From the NCBI RefSeq assembly GCF_000428825.1, contig NZ_KE386804.1, positions 9,546-73,545 on the forward strand: a stretch of 64,000 nt of DNA, in the 5' to 3' direction. Positions 42,511-50,821 of this stretch are shown in pieces; the stretch's first letter is position 1; each line of letters opens with the position of its first letter. The notes beneath the pieces are model-generated. The model was not told the DNA's origin. It saw only the letters and a program-made list of their open reading frames with translations, and searched no databases. Source of the stretch: Desulfomicrobium escambiense DSM 10707 (GTDB lineage: Bacteria > Desulfobacterota > Desulfovibrionia > Desulfovibrionales > Desulfomicrobiaceae). Position numbers and translations under genes: made by a program.

Positions 42511-43836
42511 ATGGACAACGCGCCCATCTTCGACACCGCCATCCCCAGCCTGGGCCCCTGCAAGGTCGACAACCCGCTGCCCTACTGCCACCATATCGAC
42601 GACACCGCCAAGATGCGCATGTTCCTGTCAGGAGACGTCATCGAGGACGCATCGGGATCCGACGCGCTGTGCGAGTTCGAGGAGGCAGGCCCCAGGCGGA
42701 TGATCTATTTCGACCCGCCCAAGACCAAATGCGCCATCGTGACCTGCGGCGGCCTTTGTCCGGGCATCAACGACGTCATCCGGGCCATCGTCATGAGCGC
42801 CCACCACAACTACCACGTGTCCGGAACCTTCGGCATCCGCTACGGGCTGCAGGGCTTCATCCCCAAATTCAAGAACGACATCATGGAACTCACGCCCGAG
42901 AGCGTGTCCGAGATCCACGAGTTCGGGGGCACGGTCCTGTCCTCGTCGCGCGGACCCCAGCCGCCCGAGGAGATCGTCGACGCCCTGGAGCGCATGAACG
43001 TCTCCATCCTGTTCATGATCGGCGGCGACGGGACCATGAAGGCGGCCGACATGGTCACCCGGGAGGTCCTGCGGCGCGGGCTCAAGATCGGCGTGGTCGG
43101 CATCCCCAAGACCATCGACAACGACATCAATTTCGTGACCCGCTCCTTCGGTTTCGACACGGCCGTGGAAAAGGCCACCGAGGCCATCCGCTGCGCCCAC
43201 GTCGAGGCCCTGGGCGCGCCAGGCGGCATCGGCATGGTCAAGCTCATGGGCAGGGAGTCCGGGTTCATCGCGGCCCAGGCCAGCCTGGCCCTGAAGGAGG
43301 TCAACTTCGTGCTCGTGCCCGAGGCCCCCTTCGAACTGCACGGACCAGAAGGATTCCTGGCCAAGCTCAAGGAACGCATCGAACAAAGGCAGCACGCCGT
43401 CATCGTCGTGGCCGAGGGCGCAGGCCAGGACCTGTGCCGCGCGGACAACGGGCAAGACCTGTCGGGCAACCCCATCCTCGGCGACATCTGCGACGTGCTG
43501 CGCAGAGAAATCAAAAAGTATTTTAGTGAGTTGAATGTTCCGTACACGCTCAAGTACATCGACCCGAGCTACATCATCCGGTCCATACCAGCCAACTCCA
43601 ACGACCGCATCTATTGCGGCTTCCTAGGCCAGCACGCCGTGCACGCCGCCATGGCCGGCAAGACGGGCATGGTCGTGTCCAAGCTCCAGGACCGCTACAT
43701 CCACCTGCCCCTGCACCTGGTCACGTCCAAGCGCCGCAAACTGAACATTCTCTCCAACTACTGGCGGTCCGTGATGGAATCGACCGGACAGCCCCAATCC
43801 ATGTTCAACTGCACGAACAAGGCGGATAGGTCATGA
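42511..43836 (+). CDS. pfkA: 6-phosphofructokinase, plant/TP0108-type
   Basis: A 441-residue long-form phosphofructokinase catalysing fructose-6-phosphate phosphorylation. It has the active-site sequences GGLCPGINDVIR, GGDGTMKAADM, the catalytic PKTIDNDI and 'MGRESGFIAAQASLA'. Gly in GGDGT with Lys in PKTIDND is the mixed signature of ATP-dependent enzymes in the PPi-PFK-derived group, so ATP is the likely donor. The start at 42511 follows CAAGGAG. The next gene overlaps its end by 4 bp. Confidence 0.92.
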   Translation: MDNAPIFDTAIPSLGPCKVDNPLPYCHHIDDTAKMRMFLSGDVIEDASGSDALCEFEEAGPRRMIYFDPPKTKCAIVTCGGLCPGINDVIRAIVMSAHHNYHVSGTFGIRYGLQGFIPKFKNDIMELTPESVSEIHEFGGTVLSSSRGPQPPEEIVDALERMNVSILFMIGGDGTMKAADMVTREVLRRGLKIGVVGIPKTIDNDINFVTRSFGFDTAVEKATEAIRCAHVEALGAPGGIGMVKLMGRESGFIAAQASLALKEVNFVLVPEAPFELHGPEGFLAKLKERIEQRQHAVIVVAEGAGQDLCRADNGQDLSGNPILGDICDVLRREIKKYFSELNVPYTLKYIDPSYIIRSIPANSNDRIYCGFLGQHAVHAAMAGKTGMVVSKLQDRYIHLPLHLVTSKRRKLNILSNYWRSVMESTGQPQSMFNCTNKADRS

Positions 43837-44909
43837 AACGCGTTCTCATCGTTCTCGTCATCCTGATTTTGGCCGGGGGAGCCTACTGGTTCCTGCAGAA
43901 CCGCGAACGGCTCTTTCCCAAGCCCGAGGCCAGGGAAGTGGCGCCCCAGCGGTGGCAGATCGGCACGGGCAAGGCGACGGAGCCGTCCAACGCCACGGCC
44001 ATGCTGCCCGCCAACGCGACGAACGCCAGCGTCGAGACGAACGCAACGGCCAACGCCACGGCCCCCGAAACGCCCGTGGACGAGATCGTCCGGCACGACT
44101 TCGTCAAGGATGTCAGCGCGTACCTCGTTGCCCGCTACCTCCCCGGAGGGACCAAAAAGAACCCGGGTGCGCAGGGCCGCTTCGACCTCAACGTCAAATC
44201 CGTGAACATCCGCTACGGCGTGGATTTCCCCGGTCTGAACGTGGACCCGGCCGACACGCTGGGCGCGCGCAAGATCATCTTCGGCCATGTGTTGCAGGGC
44301 CCGACCCTTGATTTCCTGCACGCCGCCTACACGCCCCTCTTCCTGGACAGCCTCGACGAGTCGCTGCGCACCGCCACCCACACCCTGGCCTCTGGCCAGA
44401 GTGCGCCCGTGACCGAAGCGCAGCGTGCGGAAATGCTGACCCTGCTGGCCTCCCGCCTGCGCACGGTGGGCCAGACCGTAGCCGTCCTGGCCAGGACCGA
44501 CACCATCAAGCCGCTGGTGGCCAAATACCTTCAGGACATCGACAACGTCGGCCAGGCCCACCTGGCCTTCTGGAACCTGCAGGGCGACAAGGCGTCGCCC
44601 GCGGCCCGCGACGAGGCCAGCGCACGCATCAAGACCACGATCCAGACGCGGGAGATCTCGCGCCAACGCCTGTTGCAGGCCATCGTCAGCGCGGCCGCCC
44701 CCCAGGGTCTGGACGCTTCGGAGCTCATCTATCTTGCGCAGTGGGTATACCGCCGCGGCGAGGAAAACCGGCAATGGGCCGGAGCCGCGGGCAAGGCGGG
44801 TGAATTGCTGACCAAGGTCGCCGAAGCCGTGGAGGAGCGCTCGCGCCAGCCGTGGACGGAAACCGACGGTAACGCCACGTCGGGCGATCCCGCCGAGGCG
44901 GGGCAGTAG
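43833..44909 (+). CDS. Membrane-anchored periplasmic protein with an Asn-Ala-Thr sequon-rich linker
   Basis: A 358-residue protein of unknown function. An N-terminal anchor helix (VLIVLVILILAGGAYWF) is followed by a linker at about 30-80 with five N-A-T/S tripeptides (Asn 53, 61, 64, 70, 74). A mostly helical domain follows (about 90-340), and a sixth NAT sits near the C-terminus (Asn 347). Sequons like these could be N-glycosylated if a PglB-type oligosaccharyltransferase is present (inference). The start overlaps the pfkA stop (ATGA). It abuts a convergent gene with no spacer. Confidence 0.8.
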   Translation: MKRVLIVLVILILAGGAYWFLQNRERLFPKPEAREVAPQRWQIGTGKATEPSNATAMLPANATNASVETNATANATAPETPVDEIVRHDFVKDVSAYLVARYLPGGTKKNPGAQGRFDLNVKSVNIRYGVDFPGLNVDPADTLGARKIIFGHVLQGPTLDFLHAAYTPLFLDSLDESLRTATHTLASGQSAPVTEAQRAEMLTLLASRLRTVGQTVAVLARTDTIKPLVAKYLQDIDNVGQAHLAFWNLQGDKASPAARDEASARIKTTIQTREISRQRLLQAIVSAAAPQGLDASELIYLAQWVYRRGEENRQWAGAAGKAGELLTKVAEAVEERSRQPWTETDGNATSGDPAEAGQ

Positions 44910-45245
44910 TCAGGACAGGAAGGACTTTTCGAGCCGGCACGTCTGCACGACGTCTCCCCCGGCTTCATGCAGGACGAACTCTATGGAACCCCGGGCACCC
45001 AGCCGGGGTTCGCATTTTTCGTTGTTCCAGAGTGTGAGCCAGCCTGGCCCCCATTCCGAATAGGGAAAGGACAGGGTTCCGACGCGGTATAGTTCGGTCA
45101 CGCTCCAGCCGGATTCGGCCAATTCTGCGGCGTGCGCCCGGAACCAGACCAGGGAGCGGGCATGGGCCCTCCCCTGCTCCTTGGAAATTTTTCCGCATTT
45201 CAGCAGATCGGCGCTGGCCTCGAGTTCCTGTTCGAATGTCGACAT
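44910..45245 (-). CDS. Conserved hypothetical protein (111 aa)
   Basis: Small soluble protein, MSTFEQELEASADLLKCGKI..., with a helical first half and a beta-rich second half ('YSEWGPGWLTLWNNEKCEPR', 'GSIEFVLHEAGGDVVQTC'). No family recognised. ATG 45245 follows AGGAAGG. Its stop codon directly abuts that of the pfkA partner gene. It lies 17 bp downstream of the PilZ gene, probably in one transcript. Confidence 0.72.
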   Translation of the reverse strand: MSTFEQELEASADLLKCGKISKEQGRAHARSLVWFRAHAAELAESGWSVTELYRVGTLSFPYSEWGPGWLTLWNNEKCEPRLGARGSIEFVLHEAGGDVVQTCRLEKSFLS

Positions 45246-45262
45246 GATCCTTCCTGGGTGTG

Positions 45263-45589
45263 TCATGGGTGCGAGACGGGGCGGGTGTACTGCACGCCGA
45301 TCCCGTAGCGCGTCCTGTCGGTGCACCCCAGATCCCTGGTCCAGCGCACCCGGCCCTGAAAGCTCCGGTGTGCGGCCAGCCCCGGCTTTTCGGGGTGAAG
45401 GTTCAAAAGCTGAAGGTAGATGATCTCGCCTGTGCGCAGCGGGGAGCGGGTTTCCATGCACAGACCGCCCTCGCCCATGTCGACGAGCCTCGCGTCGTAG
45501 TACTCATCGCTGTCCAGCCTGCTGTATTTCACGCTGTTTTCCTTGCGCTCACGCTGGAACGCGCGCCTGTTCCGCGAACCGTCTTCCAT
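45263..45589 (-). CDS. PilZ-domain protein (putative c-di-GMP receptor)
   Basis: A 108-residue single PilZ domain. The N-terminal Arg cluster (RNRRAFQRER) fits the RxxxR c-di-GMP motif. The second motif reads DMGEGG, where the usual DxSxxG serine is Gly, so binding may be altered. 'GIGVQYTRP' closes the barrel. ATG 45589 is favoured by GGGAGG 5 bases upstream; the frame extends to 45691. Targets unknown. It could read c-di-GMP set by the HD-GYP enzyme at 21048-22202, but there is no direct link. Confidence 0.82.
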   Translation of the reverse strand: MEDGSRNRRAFQRERKENSVKYSRLDSDEYYDARLVDMGEGGLCMETRSPLRTGEIIYLQLLNLHPEKPGLAAHRSFQGRVRWTRDLGCTDRTRYGIGVQYTRPVSHP

Positions 45590-45668
45590 CGTTGCCTCCC
45601 AGTCCCCCATGGCCATGGAGGAATCTCTTCTGATCCTATAGTCCTTTGCGGGGAAATGAAAAGAGGCT

Positions 45669-46130
45669 TCAGGCCAGGCGGTCGAGCCCATCAGGGGTGC
45701 ACAGGAAAAAACCCTCTTCCGCCAGCCGCCCGGCCAGCATGCCGTGGCCCTCGATGCGCACCCCGGTGAATGTGCCGTCGTAGATCACGCCGATGCCGCA
45801 ACTGGGCGAACGCGGCTGCAGCACCGCAGCCCGGGCGCCGGTCAGGGAGGCGATGCGCAGGACCTGCTCCACGCCACGGCAAAAGGCTTCGGTCACGTCC
45901 GCGCCGCTGCGGGCCAGAGCTCTGTCCCCGCTCAGTTCCACGGCATCGCGGGGAGTGGGCAGCCCGCCGAGCTGTTCGGGACAGACGGGAATGAGCGTGA
46001 AGCGCGAGGCCAGATCCGCGACGCGCCCGTCGGTCTCCATGCGGCCGTCGTAGCGGCAGTACACGCCAAGCAAACAAGCGCTGACCAGCAGCGGTTGCCG
46101 CCCCTGTTCCTGGAAATCGTCCCTTGTCAT
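45669..46130 (-). CDS. DUF523 family protein
   Basis: A 153-residue protein with the DUF523 hallmark cysteines: SACLLGVYCRYDG near the N-terminus, 'PVCPEQLGGLPTPR' and 'LQPRSPSCGIGVIYDG'. These may bind an Fe-S cluster or metal. Function of the family is unknown, though some relatives act in thiouridine-related chemistry. ATG 46130 follows GGAGGG at 4 bases; an ATG at 46142 is also possible. It is divergent from cobT across 67 bp. Confidence 0.88.
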   Translation of the reverse strand: MTRDDFQEQGRQPLLVSACLLGVYCRYDGRMETDGRVADLASRFTLIPVCPEQLGGLPTPRDAVELSGDRALARSGADVTEAFCRGVEQVLRIASLTGARAAVLQPRSPSCGIGVIYDGTFTGVRIEGHGMLAGRLAEEGFFLCTPDGLDRLA

Positions 46131-46197
46131 CCAGCCCTCCATCCTGTAGCCGTTGAGCTCGCAATTATCAAAAAAATCGTGACATTCCGGAGGCTTC

Positions 46198-47262
46198 ATG
46201 TCCATGCTGCAATCCACCCTCGACCGCATCAGTCCTCTCGACCCGACATATTTCGAACAGGCCCAGACCCATCTCGACTCGCAGACCAAACCCAAGGGCA
46301 GCCTCGGCACCCTGGAACGCATCGCCTGCCGCCTGGTGGCCCTGGCCGATGGCGAAGCTCCGCACGTGGACCCCGCCCGCGTCTACACCTGCGCCGGCGA
46401 CCACGGCGTAGCGGCGCAAGGCGTGAGCCTCTTTCCGCAGGACGTGACACGACAGATGGTCGAAAACTTCGTGCACAATGGCGCGGCCATCAATGTCCTG
46501 ACCCGAACTGCCGGCGTGGATCTCAAGGTCGTGGACGCCGGTTGCCTGGGCGAGCCCTTCCCCGAGCACCCGGCCCTGGTGCAGTGCAAGGTCGCCCCCG
46601 GCACCCGCGACTTCACGACCGGCCCGGCCATGACGCGCCAGGAGTGCCTGACCGCCCTGGAAAACGGGGTGCGCCTGGCCCGCACCGCGCGGGAAGACGG
46701 GGTGAAAACCCTGTGCACGGGCGAGATGGGCATCGCCAACACCACGCCGGCCACGGCTCTGTTCTGCGCCTACCTGGGCCTGGAACCCGAAGCCATCACC
46801 GGACCGGGAACGGGCCTGAACGCCGAAGGCATCCGCCACAAGATCCGCGTCATCGAGCGAGCCCTGGCCCTGCACGCGCCGGTCGTGGCCACGGGCGACC
46901 CCATCGACATCCTGGCCTGCCTGGGCGGCTTCGAGATCGCCACCCTGGCCGGAATGATCCTGGGCGGGGCGAGCCTGGGCATGGCGATCGTCATCGACGG
47001 CTTCATCTCCTCCAGCGCCTTCGCCGCTGCCAGGGCCATCCACCCCGCCGTGGCCGAATACGCCTTCTTCGCCCACGCTTCGGCCGAACCGGGCTTCGCC
47101 GCGGTCATGGACGGCCTCGGAGCCTCCCCGCTGCTCAACCTGGGCATGCGTCTGGGCGAAGGCACGGGCGCGGCCATGGCCGTCTTCATCCTGCGCTGCG
47201 CGGCCAACATCTACAACGAAATGGCCACGTTCTCCTCGGCCGGGGTAGACTCCGGACATTGA
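46198..47262 (+). CDS. cobT: Nicotinate-nucleotide-dimethylbenzimidazole phosphoribosyltransferase
   Basis: A 354-residue enzyme making alpha-ribazole phosphate for the lower ligand of cobalamin from nicotinate mononucleotide and a benzimidazole base. Motifs: 'TKPKGSLGTLERIACRL', 'YTCAGDHGVAAQGVS', 'GEMGIANTTPATALF', 'CLGGFEIATLAGMILGGA' and the catalytic-Glu region 'MRLGEGTGAAMAVF'. The RBS is GGAGG. Other cobalamin genes are not adjacent. A bidirectional terminator separates it from hemC. Confidence 0.95.
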   Translation: MSMLQSTLDRISPLDPTYFEQAQTHLDSQTKPKGSLGTLERIACRLVALADGEAPHVDPARVYTCAGDHGVAAQGVSLFPQDVTRQMVENFVHNGAAINVLTRTAGVDLKVVDAGCLGEPFPEHPALVQCKVAPGTRDFTTGPAMTRQECLTALENGVRLARTAREDGVKTLCTGEMGIANTTPATALFCAYLGLEPEAITGPGTGLNAEGIRHKIRVIERALALHAPVVATGDPIDILACLGGFEIATLAGMILGGASLGMAIVIDGFISSSAFAAARAIHPAVAEYAFFAHASAEPGFAAVMDGLGASPLLNLGMRLGEGTGAAMAVFILRCAANIYNEMATFSSAGVDSGH

Positions 47263-47293
47263 AAAAGGGCGGGCGGAAAACCGCCTGCCCTTT
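47262..47293. terminator. Bidirectional terminator between cobT and hemC
   Basis: GGGCGGGCGG/CCGCCTGCCC (47267-47290, AAAA loop, one G-U pair) is flanked by A5 on the left and T3 on the right. It serves both convergent genes, best for hemC. Confidence 0.85.
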
Positions 47294-47313
47294 CATGTCG
47301 CGAGCATCCCGGC

Positions 47314-48249
47314 TCAGACGGCCGCGCCGCTCCTGTACACCGCGTCCAGAATCTCCTGCCCGCCGCGCTCCAGGACAGCCCGGGCCACTCCGGCGCCCAG
47401 GGCCACGGCCTCGGCGGCCGGTCCCGAGGCTTCCTGACGGATGACCCGCTCGCCGCACAGGTCGGCCACCAGGCCCGTCATGGTCAGGGTCGACCCGGAC
47501 AGGGTGGCGAAGCCGGCGATGGGCACCTGGCAGCCGCCGTCCAGACCGAAAAGGAAGGACCGCTCGGCCTCGACGCAGGCCCTGGTAGACGCGTGGTCGA
47601 GGAAGGCCAACAGCTCGTCCAGCTCGGGCCGGTCGGTGCGGAATTCGATGCCGAGCGCCCCCTGGGCCACGGCCGGAAAAAAGGACGGCGGGGCCAGTTC
47701 CTGCATGTGCGGCGCGCCAAGGCCCAGTCGGTTGAGTCCAGCCATGGCCACGATGATGGCGTCGAACTCGCCGGCCATGAGCTTGCCCACGCGGGTGTCC
47801 AGGTTGCCACGCAGGGAGACGATGCACAGGTCCCGGCGCAGGCCCATGAGCTGGGTCTGGCGGCGCAGGCTGCTGGTCCCGACGCGGGCGCCGGCCGGCA
47901 GGGAGGCGACGTCGGGGTAGGTCGCGCTCAGGAAACAGTCCGTGGGCGCCTCGCGCTCGGGGATGATGCCGAGCTTGAGGCCCTCGGGCAGTTCGGCGGG
48001 CACGTCCTTCATGGAGTGCACGGCGATGTCGGCCTCACCGGCCAAGAGCGCCTCCTCGATCTCCTTCACGAACAACCCCTTGCCGCCGATCTTGGCCAGG
48101 GGGACGTCGAGAATCTTGTCGCCCTTGGTCTTGATGATGTTCAGCTCGACGTCGATGCCGGGGTACTGGGCCTTGAGGAGGCCCGAAATGTGGTGCGCCT
48201 GCCACAGGGCGAGCTTGCTCCCGCGGGTGGCGATGCGAATATTCTTCAT
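47314..48249 (-). CDS. hemC: Hydroxymethylbilane synthase (porphobilinogen deaminase)
   Basis: A 311-residue tetrapyrrole enzyme joining four porphobilinogens. It has [15 protein letters not shown], '[31 protein letters not shown]', '[12 protein letters not shown]', and the dipyrromethane-cofactor Cys in [14 protein letters not shown]. It supplies haem, sirohaem and cobalamin, all heavily used by sulfate reducers. It is the last gene of the gmhA-fmdB-hemC run (16 bp after fmdB). Confidence 0.96.
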   Translation of the reverse strand: MKNIRIATRGSKLALWQAHHISGLLKAQYPGIDVELNIIKTKGDKILDVPLAKIGGKGLFVKEIEEALLAGEADIAVHSMKDVPAELPEGLKLGIIPEREAPTDCFLSATYPDVASLPAGARVGTSSLRRQTQLMGLRRDLCIVSLRGNLDTRVGKLMAGEFDAIIVAMAGLNRLGLGAPHMQELAPPSFFPAVAQGALGIEFRTDRPELDELLAFLDHASTRACVEAERSFLFGLDGGCQVPIAGFATLSGSTLTMTGLVADLCGERVIRQEASGPAAEAVALGAGVARAVLERGGQEILDAVYRSGAAV

Positions 48250-48265
48250 CAATGATCCTTGAAAG

Positions 48266-48508
48266 TTAACCGCAACTGGAGCAGTTGCCGCCGCTGCAGG
48301 AACCGCAGCCGCTCTTGCCCCTGGTGGTGATGGCGCTCGCGCTGGGCGAGCCGGCGACGATGGGCCCTCCGGTGCGGAAGACGCCCCGGGACATGAGTTT
48401 GGCGGTGTCGCCGGAGCCGCACGCCGGGCACACGGGCTGTTCGCCGCCGAGGACGATTTCCTCGAACTCCTTGTGGCAGGTGTTGCAGACGTATTCGAAG
48501 ATGGGCAT
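48266..48508 (-). CDS. FmdB-family zinc-ribbon protein
   Basis: An 80-residue protein. The FmdB zinc ribbon is [18 protein letters not shown]...CPACGS, followed by a Gly/Ser/Cys-rich tail ([14 protein letters not shown]). Family members are putative regulatory or metal-handling proteins of unclear role. ATG 48508 follows AAAGGAGG. It is between gmhA (10 bp upstream) and hemC. Confidence 0.9.
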   Translation of the reverse strand: MPIFEYVCNTCHKEFEEIVLGGEQPVCPACGSGDTAKLMSRGVFRTGGPIVAGSPSASAITTRGKSGCGSCSGGNCSSCG

Positions 48509-48518
48509 ATGTCCTCCT

Positions 48519-49142
48519 TTACGGTTGTTCCGAACCCAGGAACGGTTCGAGTTCGGCAACCGCTTCGAAAAGATAGTAGTCGATCAGGCCGCAGAGCAGA
48601 TGGCCGATGGCCGCGTGGGTCTCCTGGATGAGGGGCGTCCTGGTGTCCGGGACGATGAGGGCGTGGTGGCAGTGCCGCGCCATGTCCCCGCCGTCTCCCC
48701 CGCCCAGCCCCACGGTCACCAGGCCGTTCTCCATGCCCAGCCGCAGCGCCTCGTTGACGTTGGCGCTTCTGCCCGACGTGGAGATGCCGACCAGCACGTC
48801 GCCCGGCCTCCCCAGCGCGCGGACCTGCTTGCTGAAGATCTGGTCGAACGAATAGTCGTTGCCGATGGCCGTCAGGGCCGAGGTGTCCGTGGTCAGGGCG
48901 ATGGCCGGCAGCGGCGGACGCTCCATCATGAAGCGGTTGACCAGCTCGGCCGCGAAATGCTGGGCGTCGGCCGCGCTGCCCCCGTTGCCGCAGAAAAGGA
49001 TCTTGCCCCCGCCCGTGAGACACAGGGCCATGGCCCGGGCCGCGGCGGCGACCTGGGGGGCGTGGGCGGCGAAATACGCCGTGCGCAGCGCGGCTCCATC
49101 CTCCGCGTGGGTCGTGATGATCCGCAGCACCTTGTCGGTCAT
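48519..49142 (-). CDS. gmhA: Sedoheptulose-7-phosphate isomerase
   Basis: A 207-residue SIS-domain isomerase that makes D-glycero-D-manno-heptose-7-phosphate for LPS core synthesis. Motifs: [28 protein letters not shown], '[20 protein letters not shown]', '[15 protein letters not shown]' and the C-terminal '[16 protein letters not shown]'. Other heptose genes are not in the window. It leads the gmhA-fmdB-hemC operon, with a GGGAGGG RBS. Confidence 0.94.
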   Translation of the reverse strand: MTDKVLRIITTHAEDGAALRTAYFAAHAPQVAAAARAMALCLTGGGKILFCGNGGSAADAQHFAAELVNRFMMERPPLPAIALTTDTSALTAIGNDYSFDQIFSKQVRALGRPGDVLVGISTSGRSANVNEALRLGMENGLVTVGLGGGDGGDMARHCHHALIVPDTRTPLIQETHAAIGHLLCGLIDYYLFEAVAELEPFLGSEQP

Positions 49143-49406
49143 GGCCTGGCCCTCCCCTCATTGCTTGAACAGGACCATGGTTTGTAAGTTCCCACCTGCC
49201 CTTTGGCAAGGGTTTCTTCCCCCACCGCCTTCGGCGCATTATACAAATTTGCAAAATCAGAGCTGCGCGAACCGCGAAGCTTTGACAATTTCGGAATCCG
49301 AACCCACGACACAATCAATCGCTCGTAAACTCAGGCTTGGAGCGAATTAACGCAGCGCAACGGATCCGAACTCCGTCGATAATTCTCCGCCTCCGCCTGA
49401 CCGCAG

Positions 49407-49423
49407 AAGGCACGATGATTGCA
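49407..49423 (+). promoter_or_regulatory. Sigma-54 promoter of the liv operon, with upstream repeats
   Basis: AAGGCACG-ATGA-TTGCA matches the consensus TGGCACG-N4-TTGCA; GG and GC are 10 bases apart. Transcription would start near 49434, giving a leader of about 148 bases. The motifs CGGAATCCGAAC (49292-49303) and CGGATCCGAAC (49361-49371) are possible enhancer-binding-protein sites at about -137 and -68. Nothing else was recognised in 49143-49581 apart from the leader hairpins. Confidence 0.8.
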
Positions 49424-49455
49424 CAATCAAACCGCATCTAAGGGGCTTGAATCAC

Positions 49456-49547
49456 GCGCTTCTTTGCGAAGCGCCGCGACTTCTTACAAAACAGGGCGCA
49501 CTCCCCTCAAATACCTTTCTTTTTTTGGTTTTCTCATTTAGAAAACC
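49456..49547 (+). promoter_or_regulatory. livJ leader with two hairpins
   Basis: A GCGCTTC/GAAGCGC stem (49456-49474) and a GGTTTTCT/AGAAAACC stem (49527-49547) lie in the predicted 5' leader. The T-run at 49519-49526 precedes the second stem, so it is not a normal terminator. The role is unknown; they could stabilise mRNA or be a protein or RNA target. Confidence 0.5.
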
Positions 49548-49581
49548 GTCACTTTGTAACACTTACTCATGGAGGTTGTTT

Positions 49582-50748
49582 GTGAAGAAATTTGCTCGTG
49601 TTTTCCTGACCCTGGTATGCGTGCTGCTCTTTACTGCGGCCGCGGGGGCCGAGACCATCAAGCTTGGCTTCAACATCCCGATGACCGGCGACATTCCCAA
49701 AGTGGGTGAGATGGCAAAGCAGTCCGCCGAAATGCTCAAGGAGCAGGTCAACGCCAAGGGTGGCCTGGACGTCGGCGGCAAGAAGTACCAGCTCGAATTC
49801 GTCTACGTGGACAACGAGACCAAGCCCGAGTCCGCCGTCAACGCGGCCCTCAAGCTGATCGAAGGCGAAAAGGTCCTGGCCATGGTCGGCCCCATGGGCT
49901 CCGGCCGCGCCGTCCCCGCGGGCGAAGTGGCCAACAACCTCAAGACCGTCATGCTCGCCCCCTGGTCCACCAACCCCAAGACCACCATGGACCGCCCCTA
50001 CGTCTTCCGCGCCTGCTTCCTGGATGACTTCCAGGGCCCCGTGGCCGCCAAGTTCGCCACCAACCAGCTGAAGGCCAAGACCGCCGCCGTCCTCTTCGAC
50101 GTGGCCCAGGACTACTCCAAGGGCCTGTCCGAATTCTTCAAGAAGAGCTTCGAGGAACTGCACGGCGCCGGCTCGGTCGTGGCCTACGAAACCTTCACCA
50201 CCAAGGACGTGGATTTCTCGGCCCAGCTGACCAAGATCATCAAAACCAAGCCCGACGTCCTCTTCACCCCCCAGTACTACAACGAAGTGCCGCTCATCGT
50301 GCGCCAGGCCCGTGAACTGGGCTTCAAGGGCCCGATCCTCGGCTCCGACTCCTGGGGCTCCGCCGAGCTCATGGGCCTGTGCGGCGACGACTGCAAGGGC
50401 CAGTACTTCGTGACCCACTACGCCGCCGCCGGCGCCAAGGGCGCGACCAAGGAATTCATCGACAACTTCAACGCCAAGTACGGCCAGATCCCGGATGACG
50501 TCGGCGCCCTGACCTGGGACGCCACCAACATGGCCCTGGCCGCCATCCAGAAGATGGGCGCCCTGTCTGGCGACCTCGCCAAGGACCGCGACGGCCTGCG
50601 CGCCGCCCTGGCCTCCATGACCGGCTTCGAAGGCATCACCGGCACCATGAGCTACGACGGCAAGAGCGGCGATCCCTCCAAGTGCGCCGTCATCGTCAAG
50701 ATCGACGACGCCGGCGAGTTCACGTTCCACGAGACCGTCTGCCCGTAA
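49582..50748 (+). CDS. livJ: Branched-chain amino-acid ABC transporter, periplasmic binding protein
   Basis: A 388-residue type I periplasmic binding protein with a signal peptide (1-23, ending AAAGA). Family motifs are 'IKLGFNIPMTGDIPKVG', 'EFVYVDNETKPESAVNAALK' and 'LAMVGPMGSG'. It binds Leu/Ile/Val or a related amino acid and delivers it to LivHM. The GTG 49582 start sits 6 bases after GGAGG. Codon use is strongly biased to C-ending codons, fitting high expression. It lies behind a sigma-54 promoter. Confidence 0.94.
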   Translation: MKKFARVFLTLVCVLLFTAAAGAETIKLGFNIPMTGDIPKVGEMAKQSAEMLKEQVNAKGGLDVGGKKYQLEFVYVDNETKPESAVNAALKLIEGEKVLAMVGPMGSGRAVPAGEVANNLKTVMLAPWSTNPKTTMDRPYVFRACFLDDFQGPVAAKFATNQLKAKTAAVLFDVAQDYSKGLSEFFKKSFEELHGAGSVVAYETFTTKDVDFSAQLTKIIKTKPDVLFTPQYYNEVPLIVRQARELGFKGPILGSDSWGSAELMGLCGDDCKGQYFVTHYAAAGAKGATKEFIDNFNAKYGQIPDDVGALTWDATNMALAAIQKMGALSGDLAKDRDGLRAALASMTGFEGITGTMSYDGKSGDPSKCAVIVKIDDAGEFTFHETVCP

Positions 50749-50761
50749 CCCTGGCTGACTT

Positions 50762-50787
50762 CCGGAGGGCGGGCACCCGCCCTCCGG
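50762..50787 (+). other. Intercistronic hairpin between livJ and livH
   Basis: A perfect 12-bp stem (CCGGAGGGCGGG/CCCGCCCTCCGG) with a 2-base apex lies 13 bp after livJ, without a U-run. It probably protects the livJ mRNA 3' end or partially attenuates, giving more binding protein than permease. Confidence 0.75.
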
Positions 50788-50821
50788 CCTTGTGACATTC
50801 CAACCGATTCCGGACCAGAAC

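Noticed and set aside
49519-49547. T-run plus hairpin before livJ as an intrinsic terminator
   Set aside because: The T-run precedes the stem in the direction of transcription, and on the other strand it is an A-run.
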